Positions 58,041-64,000 of a DNA stretch of 64,000 nt are shown here, piece after piece. The stretch comes from Camellia lanceoleosa (lineage: Eukaryota > Streptophyta > Magnoliopsida > Ericales > Theaceae). The notes under the pieces are model-generated. The model worked only from the letters and a program-made list of their open reading frames with translations. It made no database searches and was not told the origin of the DNA. The first letter of the stretch is position 1. Each line of letters opens with the position of its first letter. The stretch is from the NCBI GenBank assembly GCA_025200525.1, contig CM045758.1:170390101-170454100 (forward strand), given 5' to 3'. The position numbers and the translations under genes were made by a program.

Positions 58041-58595
58041 GATCCTATCACCAAAATCTCGGATCTCTCACAAAATAGCACAAAAAGTGCCCTTTTCAAG
58101 GCCTAAGGGTGGTCAAACCTACCCAAACCACTAAACACTCTTAATATACAACAAAGAGGGTTAAAAATCAGAACTTTTTTGTGCCAAACACTAAGCTCAA
58201 AAACTGTTTTAAAGCAAGCAAAAATAGATTGCAAGAATGGGGTAAAAAGAGGGTATAGTGTCTTACCCTTGAAGCCTCTTCACAAAGCTTGGTGTTGTGT
58301 CTTCTTTGAGCTCAAAGTCAGCCAAGAATCATCAAAAACCAACCTCTAGAACCTCTGTCCCAAGAGAAAGGTGAAGCACTAGGTGCTAGTGTGCAAAAGT
58401 AAGGCACAAAACACCTAGTTTAACAAGAGAAGGATAGATATAGGATAGATATATATTTTCTAACCTAAACCAGAGCTTCCTCTCTGTCTAAAAATGGCTG
58501 AAAACCTCTCAAGAAAATCCAACCTTGAGCCAAGAGAAGAGCCTTCTCTTGTATAGGCAACCAAACTTACAAATTAAGTTACCAAACAAGCTCAT

Positions 58596-58619
58596 CCCTC
58601 CATACACGTGTATGGAGGG
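58596..58619. repeat. Perfect 24-bp palindrome centred on a G-box
   Basis: The half-site CCCTCCATACAC is followed directly by its exact complement, giving ACACGTGT at the centre (CACGTG G-box). Confidence 0.92.
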
Positions 58620-58690
58620 GAGCAAAAGGCTGAACAGCTGTGAGAAAATATCTCAAAAAGCAAAGCGGTGAGCGATTGCGGCGGCAAAAG

Positions 58691-60660
58691 AGTGTCATTT
58701 TGACAAAACTTAGTGCCGGTCGGCACAAAAGAGTGCCGATCGGCACAATAAAGTGCCGATAGCAACTACAGCCAGCCGGTGGCCTCTAGCCCCAGCCGGT
58801 GGTGTGTGGGGATGCCTCACAAAGCATTCCCTGCCCTTCCAAGGCAAAACACAAGTGTTTGGTGTAGAACCAAACACAAACGGTCGAGTTCGGAGGTCCT
58901 GAGGCAAGGCGCGCGCAGCCGAGAACTCCGGGAACTCCAAACGAACACGAACATGGATAATCACCGAGCGTTCCAACGGTGACGTCCAAGTCTTGAGGAC
59001 GGTCAAAAATGGGGTGTCTCTAGTTGCCTTTTGATGTAACTCGAAGTCATAAGAATGACGGGAGTGAATGTCAAAGCCCAGAGACGACCTATTTTTGACA
59101 AGACCGAAGACTTGGACAAACAAGCAAGACAAACAAGGTATCTTGGCGGGGCAAATGCAACTGAAAATGCAAGAAGCCGGGCATAACTTATGATCGTGCA
59201 AAGGAAGCTGTAATGAAGCACACATGCGACAGTTATAAGCTAGCGTACACCAGACTACACTATAATGCAGAAAGGATGTAAGAGAATTATGCAATTCTCA
59301 ATACGTCTCACACGGAGGATACAATACCTGTGCGACTCGTCCGGTTGCCCCGGCCTCAAATGAGCCGTACATACAATATCGTGCCTGCAAAGAAAGTAAA
59401 CTTAACAGGTACAATATTGTTAGCCACATGCATGACATATGCAATGCGAATGATGGATGCTATGCAATATATACAAAACTATGTATGAATAATGCAAATG
59501 AAAATGTAATGCAATTAAAACTAATGCGAACTGCATGCAGGGCAATGGAATCATGATTCAATCATGAGCGGTTTGAAACCACACAAATGTCAGATAGATT
59601 GATGGAAGTAACAAGTCCGTCTACAATAGAAAAGGTGTCGAAGCCCTCAAGGCGGCGAAATACACGTAACTATGAGTAATGTAGATGCACACAAGGACAA
59701 ATATTGGGTAGATTGACATAAGTGGGGTAACGACTACCGGAGAGAGAATAATGATCCTAATGCCGGACGCAACAATTACACTACAATGCAATAGAAATGG
59801 ATACAATGGATATGGCACGCGGGCCAAACCGTATTTTGCCTAGGAAAGGCATATACGCATACGAACCGCGTCTAACACAGAAAATGTGCCGCAACCCTCA
59901 AACCAAGCTCGTCAAGGAATAGGCGCGTACACAAAAATTGTGCTTTGACGTGAAAAGTAGGAGCACATACCAGACCAAGCTCAACAAGGAAAGGCGCAAG
60001 CCATATAGGGAAGATGATGCAGTGAATGCATGCGAGCTACAATGCAATAGGAATGGATATTTACAGGAAATGCATGACATATGCACTATACTTACGATGA
60101 TGATGCATGACATATGCATTTTTTTTGAAATGCATGACTTATGCGATATTTACAAATGATGCATGAAATGCATGTGTTTTTTTTGTTGTTTTTTGAAATG
60201 CGCATGATGCATGACATATGCAGTATTTACAAATGATGCATGATAATGCACTATGATGCAATGGCTGCGATTGTAGTTTTCCCTATTCTCCCGACGGGGC
60301 GGTACACTAGGTTGGTTCAGTATCCAGAATTGAGGCGTAAACACACCGCCTTAACCTATGGGGCTTCCATACAGATTTCAAGCCGAGGGTACACCCCCTG
60401 GGTATTTAAACCAGACTTTAGTCTCGGAAATCTCGAACCTTTGCGTTCTAGGCATAAGCCGTTCAAACTCTAGTTTTCACCGTCCCCCTTGGTCTCCTAG
60501 GAACTCACCGCAAACACAGACGGGTGGCTTTACCAGACCACCGAAAGTCGTTCGGGCACGACAAACACCGAAGGAATTGCATCTTCAGAGGATTTAAGGT
60601 CTCCTAGACCGTGCGTGTTTAAGGTCTCGCCAGACCAGGGGGCAACGATTACACAACACT
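58691..60660. repeat. Retroelement-derived region, part 2
   Basis: Cluster 2 of GTGCCGGTCGGCAC/CAGCCGGTGG motifs lies at 58711-58802. Then come GC-rich sequence with long but unrecognised frames (for example 58710-59294 minus) and, at 59400-60240, many GCATGACATATGC words. At 60580-60650 short inverted repeats GGTCTCCTAGACC and GGTCTCGCCAGACC appear, repeated with changes at 60980-61020. Confidence 0.4.
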
Positions 60661-60734
60661 CTAAGTGAGTGTGATGCGAATGAGATACGCACGCGGATGC
60701 AAATGGGGCAAACGAGACGCGCGTGCAAGGAGGT

Positions 60735-60950
60735 GCGCGTGCCTCAAAGGATGGAAAATGAAGTGCAATGAGGTACACGTACCTCGAAACGCGATGAAAT
60801 GCAAAATGAGGCACACATACCTCATTCGATGGAAAATGAAATGCAAAACGAGGCATACGTACCTCGAGATGCAATGAAATGCAAAATGAGGCACACATAC
60901 CTCGTTTGATGGAAAATGAAAGGCAAAACGAGGCACACGTACCTCATCAG
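60735..60950. repeat. Tandem repeats with GAGGYACACRTACCTC hairpins
   Basis: About five units of 40-50 bp, each with an inverted repeat such as GAGGTACACGTACCTC or GAGGCACACATACCTC, separated by GATGGAAAATGAAATGCAAA-like spacers. Confidence 0.85.
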
Positions 60951-61137
60951 ACGAAGGTTTCGCACCCTCTGAGGATTTAAGGTCCCCTAGACCGGGCGTG
61001 TTTAAGGTCCCGCCGGACCGGCTAATCGAAATGCACGCACAATGTAGATAGGCGGGGGCGCAAAATAGCGCGAACAATGCAAATGAGGCAAATGAGGCGC
61101 ACACACCTCATAGGATTTGAAATACAATGCAAATGAA

Positions 61138-61465
61138 ACGTGTGAGGTGGCATACCTCATGCGAATTGAGATGAAATGAAACACGTGAGATGGCACACCT
61201 CACGCGAATTGAAATGGATGCAAAATGAAAATGAAACACACGAGGTGGCACACCTCGCGTGAATTGAAATGCAAATGAAAATGAAACACACGTGGTGGCA
61301 CACCTCGCGTGAATTGAAATGTAAATGAAAATGAAACACGTGAGGTGGCACACCTCGCGTGAATTGAAATGCAATGCAAACGAAACACGTGAGGTGGCAC
61401 ACCTCACGCGAATATGAAATGCAATGCAAACGAAACACGTGAGGTGGCACACCTCACGCGAATAG
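61138..61465. repeat. Tandem repeats with GAGGTGGCACACCTC hairpins
   Basis: Seven units spaced about 45-53 bp, each with an arm-loop-arm GAGGTG-GCA-CACCTC (one variant GAGATG, one GTGGTG), followed by CGCGTGAATTGAAATG or CACGCGAATTGAAATG. The minus-strand frames across them are repeat artefacts. Confidence 0.9.
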
Positions 61466-61949
61466 AAATGAATGCTAAGTGCGACATGCATGCAACACAA
61501 AGTACAAAATGATGCAAGTGTGACACGCATGCCGCACAAAATACCAAAAAGATGCAAGTCGCAGAGGACGTGCAAAACGACGCGCCGTGCCGCACTAAAC
61601 AAAGTGAAGGATGCAACAACGCACACAGGGCAACTTTTGAATCTTATAAAAGACAAAAGGATACAAAAGGATACAATCTTCACTTGAATTTGAGCGTCAC
61701 GCACAGTAGAGACGGTCCGAAGTCAAAACGGAGGCCGGTTGAGCATCGGGGATGCATTTTCTTCTACTTTATTGATCTATGGAGACCCAAGACCCCTCAT
61801 CTTGCCTAAAAACATCCTTGGGAGCATCACCGGCTGCCACCGGCTGCCTAAACTCATCCATCGGCACAAAAAATTGCCGACCGGCACAAAAAGGTGCCGA
61901 CCGGCAGAAAATGCCTGATCGGGGGCAGAACTGCCATTTCACTCCGGGC
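61466..61949. repeat. Retroelement-derived region, part 3
   Basis: Contains GATGCAAGTGTGACACGCATG words, a TATA-like CTTATAAAAGAC near 61643, and cluster 3 of the CACCGGCTG and TGCCGACCGGCA motifs at 61826-61915. Confidence 0.4.
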
Positions 61950-62024
61950 TTTATAAAATAGGGTTTTAAACCCTATTTCCCACACTTCTAAACCACCGAA
62001 AACTCCTCCTTTCTCTCTCTAGAG
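61950..62024 (+). promoter_or_regulatory. Putative core promoter and leader of the plant-mobile-domain gene
   Basis: TTTATAAAATAGGG at 61950-61963 is a good TATA box. About 30 bases later a CT-rich leader (CTCCTCCTTTCTCTCTCTAG) begins. The ATG used here is 62366. Confidence 0.45.
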
Positions 62025-62365
62025 TGTTTTTCTTTCGATTTTTCGTCGATTTCTCCGCGTTTCACGCCCATTTTCTCGTCGGATTCGCGATATTCTTCGC
62101 GTTTCGGACATTTTCGACCGAACAAAACTTCGTTTCGGTGCACTTTGCGCCGTTTCCGCCTTTTCGGGACTTGTTCCCCTCAATATTCTCTACATTTCCG
62201 TGTATTTTCCTCTTCCGGCCTTCCCGGCCATTTCTGACCCTCTCGGGGTTGACTTCCCAGTTGACTTTTCGCATTCCGGCCCATTTTCTTCTTCCGGCTA
62301 TTTTTCTCATCTCCATTGCTGTGGCCGATGATATTCCACACGTCGGGACTCCCCCGGACCACGAG

Positions 62366-63822
62366 ATGGATCCCGGGGTCGAGCTCCTCCCGCTGGGTGA
62401 GCGTCCCTTTGACCCGGCGACCTACCGCCCGACGATTCACGTGTTACCACTCGATGGACTCGGCCACTTCCGCGACTTCGACAGGGCTTTGGGACCCGAG
62501 CCTGCTGCGAGCCGCCTCCACTTGTCTTTTGGCGCCGCCGAGGTAACACTCTCGTCTTTTATTTTCTGCAATGTAGGATTTCCTGTCAACTGCCGTAGCT
62601 AACTGAACCCATTAACTGCTTAGTTCTGATGTACTGTACTGTAGATGATTGTAGACAAACTCATAACTGACATCTGTTTAGGACCGACGCACATGCACAC
62701 ACACTGCACTGGCCTCAAGCACTCAAACACACGGCACACATTGCACTGTAAATTTACCGACACCCGGTGCTTTTTGAATCTGAAAACTCGCACGCATGCC
62801 AGACTTGCACAAAACTTACACAAACACGCGGACACATCACACGTTGTAGTTCACTGAAACATACCGAGACCTGGCATCTACTTGAACTTTGAAAAACACG
62901 CACACATGCCATTTACACTGATCCTCATAGGAACACTGACATATCACAGGCCGTAGCCCACCCACTGGTACGCTGAAACCCGATATCTGCTTGAATCTGA
63001 AAAATGTGCACACATGCACCAAGTTTACACTGGAGCATCCAAAACACACTGACGCATCACGCGCTTGTAGTTTACTGTAAGCACACCGGTACCCGGTTTC
63101 TGTTTGAATTTAAAAAAAAAAAAAAATCTGCACGCATACCAGATTTGTACCGACTGCATATCTTCATATGGCTTCGCAATTTCTTGACTACAGGGAGACT
63201 CCCATACTCTCCGCGGGTATGGGAACGTCGTCGCTCGCGACTGGTACACCGAGCTGCCTGACGCCGTTAGCCGCATTGTAGATCGGGCCGGCTTTGGCAC
63301 CTTCTGCAGGGGACTCTCTGTGCTCTCTGCTGCACTCTTCTTGCCGCCGGCAAAGAGGTGGTGGACACCACCGATTCATTTCACTTATCGATCGGGGACA
63401 TGACGATGACCCCTTACGACTTCTCGATGCTCACCGGCATCGGGTGGGGGTGATCCGATCCCTTCGACATGCATGGATGAGTGGATTGCCGCCAGATTCA
63501 CTTGTTTCGGCGAGGCGCCGCCACTTGCTCGCCCAGGTTCGCCCGCTACTCTGGTTCGAGGTGCGATCCGAAAGTGCGGCCGGTGGACGCAGCTCCGATG
63601 ACCCAGGAGGCCGTTGAGAGATTCGCACGCGGCTTCCTCATGTTCTTGCTAGGGACCACCCTGTTTGCCGACCGGGCGAACACAAGGTTCTCCGCTCGGC
63701 GCTTTGGTGGACGTCGAGAGGATTGTGCAAGATGATCGGGGCGCGCTTTGGCCACCCTTACGGTTATATGAGCTCACCGTGGCAAAGGACAACAAGCTAG
63801 GAGGCTATCAAGCGAGCCCGAG
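62366..63822 (+). pseudogene. Plant mobile domain (PMD/MAIN-like) gene, frameshifted, continues past the window
   Basis: Exon 1 (62366-62542) begins MDPGVELLPLGERPFDP and ends LHLSFGAAE at a GT donor. The next exon starts at 63194 after an AG and continues GDSHTLRGYGNVVARDWY, ELPDAVSRIVDRAGFGTF. The frame then changes near 63365, where FHLSIGDMTMTPYDFSMLTG follows in another frame, again near 63440, and again before VERFARGFLMFLLGTTLF (near 63600) and LGALVDVERIVQ (near 63690). A GT donor lies at 63823. These blocks match the plant mobile domain, found in MAIN-like proteins and in many transposons. At least three frame changes make it a pseudogene, unless the assembly is in error. The surroundings suggest a transposon-borne copy. 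Confidence 0.75.
62690..63160 (+). repeat. ~120-bp minisatellite inside the PMD intron
   Basis: About four imperfect units, each with ACACCGGTACCCGG-like, TTTGAATCTGAAAA, TGCACGCATGCCAGA, TTACAC and ACTGACGCATCACGC words. Confidence 0.75.
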
Positions 63823-64000
63823 GTATGTCTTCTCTCTACTTTACATTTCGTTTCTATACTTTCAGATTTTGTACTTACACATCGTAGTCTCAGATATCGC
63901 ATACACGGCACACACATACTCCGCTTATTAATCGACCGCACATCGCTCACGCCAGACACTCTACATAACACAATACACAACACACGGCCCGTTATTTCGC
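63823..64000 (+). other. Probable next intron of the PMD gene
   Basis: After the GTATGTCT donor the sequence becomes T-rich and then resembles the ACACACGGC-type words of the preceding intron. The window ends before an acceptor. Confidence 0.4.

Larger units (their letters stand above)
55327..58690. repeat. Retroelement-derived, GCATGC-rich region (possible long Ogre/Tat-like LTR), part 1
   Basis: GC-richer than the rest of the window and full of words like AAGCATGCAAACC. On the minus strand near 55431 TGGCGACTCAGAATCC resembles the tRNA-Arg primer-binding site of Ogre-like elements, which would make the region to its right a long minus-oriented LTR. Cluster 1 of GTGCCGGTCGGCAC motifs lies at 56555-56665. 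Open frames on both strands arise from low stop density and show no known protein. The assignment is inference. Confidence 0.4.

Noticed and set aside
58710..59294. 194-codon minus-strand open frame
   Set aside because: Cys/Leu/Ser-rich translation of repeat DNA containing the palindromic motif cluster; no domain.
61138..61465. CRISPR-like appearance of regularly spaced palindromic repeats
   Set aside because: Spacers are themselves similar and the genome is a plant; this is a minisatellite.
60661..61704. Long minus-strand frames with repeating CHLTCF/VCVPHFAFH units
   Set aside because: Translation of tandem hairpin repeats; unit lengths are not constant multiples of three and no family is known.

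Overview
The window is nuclear DNA of a dicot plant. Genes have GT-AG introns, the background is AT-rich, and there are plant-only proteins and plant transposon families (Tat-type and chromovirus-type Ty3/gypsy, CACTA, Mutator-like, Harbinger-like, Helitron). The self-complementary CGCTCGAGCG motifs in one LTR recall repeats of woody eudicots such as Fagales, but this is an impression only. No organelle, bacterial, rRNA or tRNA sequence was recognised.

Genic part (1-16500): three genes on the + strand. The first is an intact single-exon gene for an At4g08330-like protein with two CxxC pairs (1508-1888). The second is a three-exon gene for a plant protein of unknown function, 176 aa (5041-7035). 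The third is a seven-exon prolyl 4-hydroxylase (11643-15819, 289 aa) with a signal anchor and all metal and 2-oxoglutarate residues. A minus-strand promoter-like region lies near 10.2 kb.

Transposon-rich part (16500-64000): Harbinger-type MITEs (18683-19570, 20259-20694, 27529-27884); CACTA-type elements (20904-21255 and 44460-47160, the latter carrying two exons of a DAWDLE/SNIP1-like FHA gene); a SINE-like unit near 23 kb; a non-coding LTR retrotransposon with intact ends (23522-26555, TSD CTATT); a full-length decayed Tat-type gypsy element (28292-39942, TSD ATGGA) with gag-pol on the minus strand and a three-exon accessory gene on the plus strand; foldback MITEs; a Helitron (42156-42690); a Mutator-like element (42840-43575); a 70-bp-class minisatellite split by the CACTA element; and a minus-strand chromovirus remnant that keeps only gag (about 48.7-55.3 kb).

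From about 55.3 to 61.9 kb the DNA is GC-richer, full of GCATGCAA-like words and inverted-repeat minisatellites. It is best explained as the long LTR or untranslated part of an Ogre/Tat-like retroelement. A frameshifted plant-mobile-domain gene starts at 62.4 kb and runs off the right edge.

No wholly new system can be proven from sequence alone. The strongest unusual signals are the DAWDLE-fragment capture, the gag-only element with a 3-kb non-coding filler, the Tat accessory gene with its motif-dense hairpin arrays, and the hairpin-bearing minisatellites at 60.7-61.5 kb.
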